DNA from: JBAWXE01 sp037144255
Lineage (GTDB): Bacteria; Bacteroidota; Bacteroidia; Chitinophagales; Chitinophagaceae
Length of the DNA: 26,998 nt
Assembly: GCA_037144255.1 (NCBI GenBank)
Contig: JBAWXE010000031.1
Location: 1 to 26,998 of the forward strand
Direction of reading: 5' to 3'
The notes below the pieces were generated by a model. The model did not search any database, was not told the origin of the DNA, and saw only the letters and a list, made by a program, of their open reading frames with translations. This document shows, in pieces, positions 16,180-24,402 of the stretch. Position 1 is the stretch's first letter; each line of letters starts with the position of its first letter. Both the position numbers and the translations under genes were made by a program.

Positions 16180-16187
16180 TATTTTTG
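16180..16187 (+). promoter_or_regulatory. Bacteroidota -7 box (TATTTTTG) for barrel copy 2
   Basis: TATTTTTG is an exact TAnnTTTG match lying just after the terminator and 23 nt before the GTG start at 16211. The region where the -33 element should be is the terminator T-tract, and no clear TTTG is present. Confidence 0.45.
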
Positions 16188-16210
16188 TACTAATTGATAA
16201 CCATTTATCT

Positions 16211-16852
16211 GTGAAGAAACTATTGCTATTCATAGCTATTATCGCTGTATCACCAAGTGCATTTGCACAGGTTTCATTTGGCCCTGAAGTAGGTATGAAC
16301 TTGGCTGATGTAAGTGTTATTCATACTTCAGGTAGCAGCACTCCAATTACCAGCAGCAAGGGTGGAATATTGTTAGGATGCATTGTTGACAATCCGGCTT
16401 CAGCAACTTTTTCCATACAATTTGGACTCTATTATGCAACGAAAGGATATAATATAGACCATGGTTTTACTTCTATAAATTATTTTGAGATACCACTCAA
16501 CGGTGTCTATTATTTTAATGTAGGTGCAGATAGAATATTTATTGGAGCGGGTCCATATGTTGCATATGCTGTAGGAGGAACAACAAAAGATGGCACTATC
16601 AGTAAAAGTTTGAATATTGGAACTGATACATATAGTAGTGATATCACTCCATTTGATCTAGGTGTCAATATGATGGTAGGTTATAAAGTGGCTAGAGAAT
16701 TCCTTGTCCGAATGCAGTTTGGCTTGGGATTGACTAATATCTACCCAAATGATGCAGCCGGTACCGAACAAAATAGGGTATTCTCCCTATCAGCAGCTTG
16801 GTTATTTGGTGGCAAAAAGACCGAAAGTAAATCAGATGAAAAAGCTAAATAA
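16211..16852 (+). CDS. Outer-membrane beta-barrel (porin/PorT-like) protein, copy 2, GTG start
   Basis: This 213-residue protein reads from GTG through a signal peptide (KKLLLFIAIIAVSPSAFA, then QVSFGPEVG). The frame stays open upstream through the preceding terminator, but that stretch has no signal-peptide logic and no gene character, so the GTG is the sensible start; no in-frame ATG is near. The mature protein shares QVSFGPEVGMNLADV, FIGAGPYVAY and AAWLFGGKK with the preceding gene, at similar spacing, but differs widely between these blocks. The C-terminus carries a short charged Lys/Glu/Ser tail that copy 1 lacks. Function unknown; outer-membrane location inferred. Confidence 0.86.
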   Translation: MKKLLLFIAIIAVSPSAFAQVSFGPEVGMNLADVSVIHTSGSSTPITSSKGGILLGCIVDNPASATFSIQFGLYYATKGYNIDHGFTSINYFEIPLNGVYYFNVGADRIFIGAGPYVAYAVGGTTKDGTISKSLNIGTDTYSSDITPFDLGVNMMVGYKVAREFLVRMQFGLGLTNIYPNDAAGTEQNRVFSLSAAWLFGGKKTESKSDEKAK

Positions 16853-16875
16853 TATCTTATTACTTATTCCCTGAG

Positions 16876-16906
16876 AGCTTACTTCTTTGAAGAATCAAGC
16901 TTTTTT
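16876..16906 (+). terminator. Probable imperfect terminator after barrel copy 2
   Basis: AGCTT (16876-16880) pairs with AAGCT (16897-16901) around an inner CTTC-TTT-GAAG hairpin (16882-16892), with unpaired bases between. A run of six T follows to 16906. It lies 24 nt after the stop. Confidence 0.5.
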
Positions 16907-16928
16907 ATTTCATTGTCTAGTTTCCATT

Positions 16929-16936
16929 TACCTTTG
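16929..16936 (+). promoter_or_regulatory. Bacteroidota -7 box (TACCTTTG) for gltX
   Basis: TACCTTTG is an exact TAnnTTTG match that ends 7 nt before the gltX ATG at 16944. Transcription would start at or next to the start codon. No -33 TTTG is found at 17-21 bp. Confidence 0.5.
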
Positions 16937-16943
16937 CAAGCGT

Positions 16944-18467
16944 ATGAGTAAAAAAGTTCGTGTTCGTTTTGCACCTAGCCCTACAGGTGGATTGCATCTG
17001 GGTGGTGTCCGTACTGTATTATACAACTACCTGTTTGCTCGTAAGCATGGTGGAGAATTTGTACTGAGAGTAGAAGACACCGACCAGAAAAGGTTTGTAG
17101 CGGGTGCAGAGGATTATATTGTCAACTGCCTGAAATGGTGCGGACTAGAACCGGATGAAAGCCCTGAAAAAGGTGGCCCATTTGCACCCTACCGCCAGAG
17201 CGAACGCAAAGCTATATATCAACAATACGCACAACAACTGATAGCATCGGGGCATGCCTACTACGCATTTGATACGGCCGAAGAGCTGGAACATATGCGC
17301 ATACATCTGAAATCTGAGAACAATCCCAGCCCACAGTATGACAGATATACCCGTATGCACATGAAGAACTCTCTGGGGCTTACCAAAGCTGAGGTAGATG
17401 AATTGTTGCAAAAGGGAACACCTTATGTAGTACGGATAAAAGTGCCTGAGAATGAAACTGTAGTACTTACAGATATGATACGTGGCGAAGTGAGTTTTGA
17501 TACTAACTTGCTGGATGATAAAGTGCTGATGAAAGCTGATGGTATGCCTACCTACCATTTAGCAGTGGTAGTAGATGATCATCTGATGCATATTACACAT
17601 GCTTTTCGTGGGGAAGAATGGCTACCCAGCGCACCTGTACATGTGCTGCTGTGGAAGTATCTGGGATGGATAAACGATATGCCACAATGGGTGCACTTGC
17701 CACTCATCATGGGGCCGGATGGCAAGAAACTGAGCAAGAGACATGGTAATACTTATGGGTTCCCCATCTTTGCGATGAACTGGACAGACCCTGTAAAGAA
17801 TGAATTCACAGAAGGTTTCAAAGAACGTGGTTTTTTACCTGAAGCTTTTATCAATCTACTGGCACTACTGGGCTGGAGCAATGATAAGGGCACAGAGATA
17901 CTATCGCTGGAAGAACTGATACACGATTTTGACATACACAGAGTACATAGCAGTGGTGCTATTTTCGACTTTGAGAAAGCCAAATGGTTCAACCATCAAT
18001 ACTTACAAAAGGCCGACAATACTACACTGACACTACAGGTAAAACCCTATATAGAAGCACAAGGCATAAAAGTGAACGATGCTTATCTGGCTAAGGTGGT
18101 AGCACTTATCAAAGAGCGATGTATGCTATTGCCTGATTTTTGGGAGCAAGGTCAATTCTTCTTTAAAGCACCGCAGACCATTGATGTGCCTGCTATCAAA
18201 GATAAATGGACCGTTGAGAAACAAACTTTCTTTGAAAGCTGGGTAGCTACATTCCATAGCATGAGTGAATGGTCGCAAGCTTCACTGGAACAGGGTTTCA
18301 ACGAACTGATGCAACAACAAGGCATCAAAAAAGGCGATGTACTGTTGCCATTGCGCATTATGCTGGTGGGTGGTAAATTCGGGCCTGGAGTATTCCATAT
18401 TGCTGAGATGATAGGCAAGGAAGATACTACACAACGTATACGTGCAGCTATAGCATTACTGCAATAA
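16944..18467 (+). CDS. gltX: Glutamate--tRNA ligase
   Basis: This 507-residue class I aminoacyl-tRNA synthetase charges tRNA-Glu. The ATP-binding HIGH motif appears as HLGG at residues 18-21 after FAPSPTGGL, and the KMSKS-type loop as KKLSKRHG near residue 261. Other family segments are LRVEDTDQKR, GMPTYHLAVVVDDH and ITHAFRGEEWLPS. The C-terminal anticodon-binding region includes LRIMLVGGKFGPGVF. The protein reads clean to the end and has normal length. I chose the ATG at 16944 (SKKVRVRFAPSPTG); a longer in-frame reading from 16887 would overlap the preceding terminator and the -7 box. The gene ends 17 nt from the convergent barrel gene, with no terminator in between. Confidence 0.97.
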   Translation: MSKKVRVRFAPSPTGGLHLGGVRTVLYNYLFARKHGGEFVLRVEDTDQKRFVAGAEDYIVNCLKWCGLEPDESPEKGGPFAPYRQSERKAIYQQYAQQLIASGHAYYAFDTAEELEHMRIHLKSENNPSPQYDRYTRMHMKNSLGLTKAEVDELLQKGTPYVVRIKVPENETVVLTDMIRGEVSFDTNLLDDKVLMKADGMPTYHLAVVVDDHLMHITHAFRGEEWLPSAPVHVLLWKYLGWINDMPQWVHLPLIMGPDGKKLSKRHGNTYGFPIFAMNWTDPVKNEFTEGFKERGFLPEAFINLLALLGWSNDKGTEILSLEELIHDFDIHRVHSSGAIFDFEKAKWFNHQYLQKADNTTLTLQVKPYIEAQGIKVNDAYLAKVVALIKERCMLLPDFWEQGQFFFKAPQTIDVPAIKDKWTVEKQTFFESWVATFHSMSEWSQASLEQGFNELMQQQGIKKGDVLLPLRIMLVGGKFGPGVFHIAEMIGKEDTTQRIRAAIALLQ

Positions 18468-18484
18468 GCAAGCAATAACTCGTA

Positions 18485-19717
18485 TCAAAATACCTCTCCC
18501 AGATTCACAAAGAATCCTTTGGAGCCATCGAAGCCTACACCGTAGTCTATACAGACATTGGTCTTGGAGAATTTATTGAGTTTGAGGCGAATACCTGCGC
18601 CCACAGCGGGTGCTATGGTCTCAAAGCGATTGCTTTTCAACTCAGTGAAAGACTGCGCATTGGCGAACAATACCCCACCTAACAATTCGTTGTTGGTGAT
18701 ATTGATACGATATTCCCCTTCCAGATAGATCATATTCTTACCCCTGAAACGGCCTTGTATATAGCCCCTGCCTGTATTGGTATACGCATCGCCCCCGGTA
18801 TTTGGGAGAAGCAGATACGGAGGAGTGCCACCCAAGGTGAGCCAATCATAATTCCAAAGAGCAAACACATTTTTGGTACCATAAGGGAATACTACATAGC
18901 GACGCAGATCGGTCACTATGGATTGCCAATTGGAATTACTGCCTACTATATTGTCATTATACCTGTAAGAAATCTTGGCATAGTAACCATTGTCGGGGTT
19001 GATGGAATTGCGGCGATCGTCGTACAAGGCATTGAGGGTGATACCCGCTGCAGTCTCTTGATTGCCAAAACCATATTGCTGAAAATCTGTGATCTTACCT
19101 GCAGGTGGGTCTATTTCATGAATATTCCAGAAATAATCGAATTCGTAACCGAGACCTACATAGAAATCGTGACCCAGAGAACGCATCAAAGCCTGATGCA
19201 AACGTATATATGAATAATCGATAGAGTAAACCTCGTTGAGGTTGGTATACCCACCCAGGCCATAGGTATAGGATGGAAATTTCATGTAGCGCCAGTCGGT
19301 AGTGAAATTGTATTTATTGTTATTAGTCCAAATATTGGCTTGTATAGGAAAGATGGTCTGTTTGTACTGAGTATAGGTAATATTGGTAGCTATGGTAGAG
19401 ATATTCTGCGTGGTATGATCGGCTGTATAGAAGGCTGCATTCGCAGCAGCTATAACTGCAAAGCCTGTTTGTAAAGTATAACCCGCTGCAGGTAGGGCTG
19501 ATAGCTGCAGATCATGGCGTTGAGAAGCAGTATCGCTACGATGATCGGTACTTTTTTTCATCAGATGCAGTGCTATATCAATTAGATCGCGCTCTTTATT
19601 CAAAACATCGGAATGCTGTTCGCTATGATGCGATATGGTGTCAGGAACCTGAGCCTGAGCCATACATGGAGTTAATAGACGTAGCCCCAGAATGGCTATC
19701 TTATAGAACAGATCCAA
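18485..19717 (-). CDS. Short BamA/TamA-like (Omp85 barrel) outer-membrane protein, TTG start
   Basis: The 410-residue protein starts at TTG with a signal peptide (DLFYKIAILGLRLLTPCMAQ, then AQV). A stop codon lies five codons upstream, and the only nearby ATG is inside the signal peptide. A His/Asp-rich segment (about 30-75) precedes a beta-barrel that fills the rest. Barrel features fit the surface-antigen (D15/Omp85) C-terminal domain: TAAGITLNALYDDRRNSINP (Asp-Arg-rich strand with N/P), GYYAKISYRY, and GRGYIQGRFRGKNMIYLEGEYR near 305-325, corresponding to the conserved L6 RGF/Y region. The chain ends in VNLGEVF with a terminal Phe. No POTRA domains are visible, so a barrel-only role is likely. 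Function is unknown; it is not the essential BamA. Confidence 0.82.
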   Translation of the reverse strand: MDLFYKIAILGLRLLTPCMAQAQVPDTISHHSEQHSDVLNKERDLIDIALHLMKKSTDHRSDTASQRHDLQLSALPAAGYTLQTGFAVIAAANAAFYTADHTTQNISTIATNITYTQYKQTIFPIQANIWTNNNKYNFTTDWRYMKFPSYTYGLGGYTNLNEVYSIDYSYIRLHQALMRSLGHDFYVGLGYEFDYFWNIHEIDPPAGKITDFQQYGFGNQETAAGITLNALYDDRRNSINPDNGYYAKISYRYNDNIVGSNSNWQSIVTDLRRYVVFPYGTKNVFALWNYDWLTLGGTPPYLLLPNTGGDAYTNTGRGYIQGRFRGKNMIYLEGEYRINITNNELLGGVLFANAQSFTELKSNRFETIAPAVGAGIRLKLNKFSKTNVCIDYGVGFDGSKGFFVNLGEVF

Positions 19718-20063
19718 TTTATCAGCTGATTACATTGAAATTAAGCGAAAACATCCTCCCATTACCAAGCATCCACAAGTGTACAAAACAACGATAATTT
19801 AGACGGATAATTGTTCAAAAAGTTAATTGAGGTGGTATGAAAATTAATCCTGAATGAAAGGAACAAGCGTTTAGAATAAAAGCTGCTTGCAGGTATTATG
19901 ATAGCGGATGCTATTACCATTTAAAGGATTGATAATTAATACCATAGCGAAAAAATCAAAATACTATTTTTTATCTCTGATTATTCCATAAGGTATCTAA
20001 TCGTTGATTCCGTTAATAGCAGGCAAATACTATTGATAAGTGCCCAATCCCGAGGGGGGATAG
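19718..20063. other. 346-bp gap without a gene
   Basis: This AT-rich stretch separates the start of the barrel gene from the end of the GT-C gene, both on the minus strand. I find only very short open frames, no tRNA-like cloverleaf, and no strong hairpin with a T-tract. There is a weak hairpin (ATAGC-GGAT-GCTAT near 19901-19914, flanked by GGTA/TACC). The minus-strand promoter of the barrel gene must lie here, but only one-mismatch TAnnTTTG boxes are visible. Confidence 0.6.
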
Positions 20064-21323
20064 CTACTTTTTGGGAGTGTCAGACATCTTTTGTGATCTG
20101 ACAAAAAAGGCGATGTAATATAGTTTGAATCCAAGATATAATATGATGATAGTGTACAAAGCAGCCAAAAAACGAGGGCTGAAAATAGCTATATCATAGT
20201 TGTGTAAATGCATATTCTGTACACAAAATTCCAAATTGAGGAAATAGACTATAGAAAACAGAATATAAGGGAAATAATCTTTGCTGTAAAATGCGTAGGC
20301 TGCAATACAAATAAATGCTGGCTGACTATAACGTTCATGCATCTGGGTATTGAAATAAAAGAACACTAGATACAATAAAGCACCTGTTAGCCAAACTATC
20401 TCTTTGCTAATTTGTGAATGTTTGAAAGTATTTGTGAGCCTACGAAAAACATGTATACAAATGGGTAATAAAACAAGGAACGAAGTAAAAAAGAATAGAA
20501 ATAATCCTACCTGCTTATACGTAAAAGCTGAAAACCAAATTACGTTGTCGGGAGTAGTGCGTAAGTAGCCATCTTTTACCCAATTCCAAAAATTAGGTGC
20601 ACCGATATTGAGAACAGGGAACATATCAATAGAGCCAATTACCCTTGCCCAAACATTATTAAGGCCATATTGGCCTGTTGTGAAAGGGATAAGGATGATG
20701 GCCTGCAGGATGGCCATGACAGCTAGCGGTAATACTGCCTTTTTCCAATCACGGGTAGTAATGATGGTATTAATGATCAATAGACCCCAAAGAGGTAAAA
20801 AAACGATAGCCTGTAATTTGAGATTAAGTGCCATCAAATACCAAACGGCACTCCATAAAGTATTCTGCCGGAATGCATAAAATAATGATATGAATAACAT
20901 GGCAGAAAGCATACCATCCAGTTGTCCCCAAACAAAAGTGTCGTAGGTATAAGCTATGTTGAATAAACTAATAAAGAGGACCAATATGAGATCCATCTTC
21001 TTTTCCATCCAAAGGTAGACATACCAAATACCTGCAAGATCGAACATAAAGCTAAAGCCCCGTAAAAATGAGTAATTTCTCAAAATCCCGTCCAGATCAC
21101 TAGCAATTTTACCATAGATCCATAAAACATATTGATAGAAAGGAAGATAATCGGAGGTAGAACCATAGGCATTACAAAGACCATGCTCTCTGATGTACAA
21201 AGCCCAATTTTTCCAATCATCATTATCTATAGACAATCCCGGCAACTCGGGGAATAATACTATCATGAACAATAGAAACAATATCAGAAGTAGTATTAGT
21301 TGGGAACGGCTAATAGTATACAT
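20064..21323 (-). CDS. Polytopic GT-C-type glycosyltransferase (mannosyltransferase-like)
   Basis: The 419-residue integral membrane protein has about ten hydrophobic helices. The first periplasmic loop carries an acidic cluster (Asp33, Asp35, Asp36 in LSIDNDDWKNW) and later SDYLPFYQYVLWIYG, the usual layout of GT-C enzymes that use polyprenyl-phosphate sugar donors. Other family-like blocks are TYDTFVWGQLDGM, ALNLKLQAIVFLP and NTQMHERYSQPA. The acceptor is not predictable; cell-envelope glycan, lipid or protein glycosylation are all possible. There is no glycan gene cluster around it. It lies between a coxA terminator and a 346-bp gap, so it seems to be a single-gene unit. By eye it is somewhat more AT-rich than its neighbours. 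Confidence 0.82.
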   Translation of the reverse strand: MYTISRSQLILLLILFLLFMIVLFPELPGLSIDNDDWKNWALYIREHGLCNAYGSTSDYLPFYQYVLWIYGKIASDLDGILRNYSFLRGFSFMFDLAGIWYVYLWMEKKMDLILVLFISLFNIAYTYDTFVWGQLDGMLSAMLFISLFYAFRQNTLWSAVWYLMALNLKLQAIVFLPLWGLLIINTIITTRDWKKAVLPLAVMAILQAIILIPFTTGQYGLNNVWARVIGSIDMFPVLNIGAPNFWNWVKDGYLRTTPDNVIWFSAFTYKQVGLFLFFFTSFLVLLPICIHVFRRLTNTFKHSQISKEIVWLTGALLYLVFFYFNTQMHERYSQPAFICIAAYAFYSKDYFPYILFSIVYFLNLEFCVQNMHLHNYDIAIFSPRFLAALYTIIILYLGFKLYYIAFFVRSQKMSDTPKK

Positions 21324-21356
21324 GATTGCTATAGTGATGGTTTGGTACTAAAATAC

Positions 21357-21386
21357 AAAAAAGCCACTCAATTGCTTAAGTGGCTT
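21357..21386 (-). terminator. Terminator after coxA
   Basis: On the minus strand an 8-bp stem (AAGCCACT/AGTGGCTT, arms at 21379-21386 and 21361-21368) with a 10-nt loop is followed by a run of six T. It begins 25 nt after the coxA stop and ends the respiratory operon. Confidence 0.8.
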
Positions 21387-21411
21387 CAAGTATTTATATA
21401 AAAAATATTGC

Positions 21412-23229
21412 TTAGTGAGCACCTTCTTCCTCGCCCGGGGCTAAAGGAGTGGTCTGAGGAATGAAGTCATTTCCATGTCCATCATCCTTGTAATCGTAAG
21501 CCCAACGATAAACGGTAGGGATATCACCTTCCCAGTTACCATGTCCCGGGTTGATAGGGGTAGTCCACTCAAGCGTAGGAGAACCCCAAGGGTTTTGAGT
21601 AGTTACTTTACGACCACGGAAGATACTAGCGAAGAAGTTGACCACGAACAGCAACTGAGCCAAGAATACAATAACAGATACGATACTGATAAAGGCATTC
21701 AGACCCTGGAATTGTTTGAAAGATTCCCAAGCACTGTAGTCGTAATAACGACGAGGCATACCAGCTATACCTTCGTAGTGCATAGGCCAGAAAATGAGGT
21801 AAGCACCAGCGATGGTAATAAAGAAGTGTATGTAACCTAAAGTATTGTTCATGAAACGACCATACATCTTAGGGAACCAGTGGTATACACCGGCAAACAT
21901 ACCGAAGAAGGCCGACACGCCCATTACTATATGGAAGTGAGCTACTACGAAATAAGTATCGTGTAAATTGATATCCAAAGCAGAGTTACCTAAGAAGATA
22001 CCTGTAAGACCACCGGAGATGAACAGTGATACGAAACCAAGTGCAAACATCATAGGTACTGTGAAACGGATATTACCGCGCCAGATTGTAGTAAGCCAGT
22101 TGAACACTTTAACAGCTGATGGTACAGCGATGAGCAATGTCAATAGTACGAAGATAGAACCCAAGAACGGACTCATACCTGTAACGAACATGTGGTGCGC
22201 CCATACCAAGAAACCTAAGAATGTGATACTGATAAGAGAGATAACCATTGCCAGATAACCGAAGATAGGTTTGCGACTGTGGTTAGACAATATCTCAGAT
22301 GCCATTCCCATGCCCGGTAACATGATGATGTATACCTCAGGATGACCTAAGAACCAGAATAAGTGTTGATATAGGATAGCAGAACCACCGATGTGAGGCA
22401 ATGCCTTACCACCAATGAATATTTCTGACAGGTAGAAGCTGGTACCAAAATTACGATCGAATATAAGCAGAACGAAACCAGAGAACAATACCGGGAAAGA
22501 AAGTACACCCAGGACAGCAGTGAACAATAGTGCCCATACTGTAAGTGGCATACGTGTCATGCTCATGCCTTTGGTACGCATATTCAATATAGTAGAGATA
22601 TAGTTCAAACCACCTAAGAGAGAAGACACCACGAATAATGCCATACCTATAAGCCATAGATCCATACCGAGACCGGAACCAATAGAAGCTTCTTTAAGGG
22701 CAGATAGCGGTGGATAAGTTGTCCAACCACCGGATGCAGGACCTGTCTGTACGAACAATGAGATGAACATGAAAACACTAGACAAGAAGAAGAACCAATA
22801 AGAAAGCATGTTCATGAAAGGCGAAGCCATATCACGTGCACCTATTTGCAGAGGTATCAACAAGTTGGCGAATGTACCACTCAGTCCGGCTGTTAATACA
22901 AAGAATACAAGAATAGTACCATGCATGGTGATCAAGGCATAATAGAATTCCGGAGTGAGTTTACCACCCTTAGCCCATTCGCCCAGCATTTTCTCCATGA
23001 AGGGGAAAGTCTTATCAGGGAAACCTAACTGCAAACGGAAGAACACAGAAAACATAGCGCCTATAACAGCCCATATGATGCCCGTGATCAGGAATTGTTT
23101 ACCGATGGTCTTATGATCCTGGCTGAAAATATACTTCAATATAAAATGCTGCTCATGGTGTTCATGACCATGATGCTCTGCTTCGTGAGTATGGGCTGCG
23201 TGAGCGCCTTGAATATTGTCGTTACTCAT
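21412..23229 (-). CDS. coxA: Cytochrome c oxidase subunit I (A-type heme-copper oxidase)
   Basis: The 605-residue protein is the catalytic subunit of the terminal oxidase and reduces O2 to water while pumping protons. Heme a ligands are His103 (MHGTILVFF) and His433. CuB is held by His296 in GHPEVY with the cross-link Tyr300, plus His345/His346 in WAHHMFV. Heme a3 is held by His431 in VVAHFHIVMG. Glu298 in GHPEVY closes the D-channel and Lys374 (AVKVFNW) belongs to the K-channel, marking the A1 class. His423/Asp424 match the Mg/Mn site. The N-terminus (about 9-28) is strongly His-rich. It is the last gene of the ACIII-oxidase operon, 39 nt after coxB. Subunits III and IV are not encoded here. 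Confidence 0.97.
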   Translation of the reverse strand: MSNDNIQGAHAAHTHEAEHHGHEHHEQHFILKYIFSQDHKTIGKQFLITGIIWAVIGAMFSVFFRLQLGFPDKTFPFMEKMLGEWAKGGKLTPEFYYALITMHGTILVFFVLTAGLSGTFANLLIPLQIGARDMASPFMNMLSYWFFFLSSVFMFISLFVQTGPASGGWTTYPPLSALKEASIGSGLGMDLWLIGMALFVVSSLLGGLNYISTILNMRTKGMSMTRMPLTVWALLFTAVLGVLSFPVLFSGFVLLIFDRNFGTSFYLSEIFIGGKALPHIGGSAILYQHLFWFLGHPEVYIIMLPGMGMASEILSNHSRKPIFGYLAMVISLISITFLGFLVWAHHMFVTGMSPFLGSIFVLLTLLIAVPSAVKVFNWLTTIWRGNIRFTVPMMFALGFVSLFISGGLTGIFLGNSALDINLHDTYFVVAHFHIVMGVSAFFGMFAGVYHWFPKMYGRFMNNTLGYIHFFITIAGAYLIFWPMHYEGIAGMPRRYYDYSAWESFKQFQGLNAFISIVSVIVFLAQLLFVVNFFASIFRGRKVTTQNPWGSPTLEWTTPINPGHGNWEGDIPTVYRWAYDYKDDGHGNDFIPQTTPLAPGEEEGAH

Positions 23230-23268
23230 GTTTTTTGCAAGTATTTGTGATCTTTCTAAAAAGACCGA

Positions 23269-24309
23269 TTATTTCATTGTTATTGCCTTAGTACTATCTG
23301 ATTTGGTTGCTGCATCATCAGCGGGAGCTGCAGGGGCATTGTTAGTATCGTAGTAAGATTGTTGTTTTGACATCCAAGCATCGTAATCAGCTTGTGTTTC
23401 TACGATCACAGTACCGCGCATTGAATAGTGGCCTTTACCGCACATCTGATCACAAGAGATCTCGTAAACAAAGTTTGGATTACCTGTTTTTTTCTTCATT
23501 TCCTCTGTAGTGATACAAGGAGTGAACCATAAAGTGGTAACGATACCGGGTACAGCGTCCATTTTCATACGGAAAGAAGGTAAGCCTACGTCATGTATCA
23601 CATCGCGAGAACCGATGATGAGGCTAACGGGTTTGTTTACTACTACATGTAATTCACCTCCTTGAGATACGATGTCATCCATGTTCTTCTTATCTGTCCA
23701 ATCAAGACCCAATACGTTATTAGCATCGTTGATCTTACGGAAATCGCGTTTACCTAATTCGCCGTCTTTACCCGGGTAGCGGATGAGCCAGTTAAATTGT
23801 TTACCGGTAACTTCTACAACTTGAGCATTAGCAGGAGCCGGAGCCGTCATAGCCATCCAGTTGCGTAAACCGATAGCTACCAGAGCAGCCATTGCGATAG
23901 CAGGAACAGTAGTCCAGATCAATTCCAGTTTGTTATTGTGCGGGAAGTAGAAAGCAGTTCTTTTCTCAGAAGCCTGATAGCGGTAAGCGAACCAGAACAA
24001 TAAAGTTTGTGTAATAAAGAACACAATACCTGTTACAGTAAGGGTGGCCATGAACATGAAATCATATTCGCGACCCTGCAATGAAGCAGACTCAGGCATC
24101 ATTTTGTCTTTCATCAACTCATGACATTCGTAAATGCCATAAAGCCCCAAGAAGAAAAACACTAATAAAAGTGCAGCCATGGCACGATTTGTCTGTGCTT
24201 TTACTTTTTCTTCACCACGTAGTACGCCTGCGTATTCGCTTGCCTTAGCAATCTGGTAGATAATGATAAAAACCAGAACAATGAGCGCTATTGATATAAA
24301 TCCCGACAT
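23269..24309 (-). CDS. coxB: Cytochrome c oxidase subunit II (CuA subunit)
   Basis: This 346-residue protein carries the CuA centre that receives electrons for subunit I. CuA ligands are visible as His239 (RDVIHDVGLPSF), then Cys286, Cys290, His294 and Met297 in SCDQMCGKGHYSM. The position usually filled by Glu between the two cysteines is Gln288. Four hydrophobic helices occur (about 4-22, 43-60, 86-109, 132-148). Ordinary subunit II has the last two, so an N-terminal region with two more is added. There is no C-terminal cytochrome c domain, so the electron donor is probably the ActE heme or a separate cytochrome. The C-terminal tail is Ala/Asp-rich. coxB lies downstream of actF after a 93-nt gap and upstream of coxA. 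Confidence 0.95.
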   Translation of the reverse strand: MSGFISIALIVLVFIIIYQIAKASEYAGVLRGEEKVKAQTNRAMAALLLVFFFLGLYGIYECHELMKDKMMPESASLQGREYDFMFMATLTVTGIVFFITQTLLFWFAYRYQASEKRTAFYFPHNNKLELIWTTVPAIAMAALVAIGLRNWMAMTAPAPANAQVVEVTGKQFNWLIRYPGKDGELGKRDFRKINDANNVLGLDWTDKKNMDDIVSQGGELHVVVNKPVSLIIGSRDVIHDVGLPSFRMKMDAVPGIVTTLWFTPCITTEEMKKKTGNPNFVYEISCDQMCGKGHYSMRGTVIVETQADYDAWMSKQQSYYDTNNAPAAPADDAATKSDSTKAITMK

Positions 24310-24402
24310 TTTTTAAATCACTTAGGTTATAAGTATGTTTTTACCGGTGTAATAAATTTTCAATCCTTAAAAACAATCTGTTATTCAAACTATTGTTACA
24401 AA

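Noticed and set aside
16076..16210. N-terminal extension of barrel copy 2
   Set aside because: The extension runs through the terminator and -7 box and would bury the signal peptide; GTG at 16211 is preferred.
18755..19213. Plus-strand open frame of 152 residues opposite the BamA-like gene
   Set aside because: The minus-strand barrel has a signal peptide and conserved barrel segments; the Ile-rich opposite translation is a shadow.
19718..20063. Possible small RNA or tRNA in the 346-bp gap
   Set aside because: No cloverleaf, no TΨC-like motif and no strong hairpin followed by a T-tract; only weak short stems are visible.
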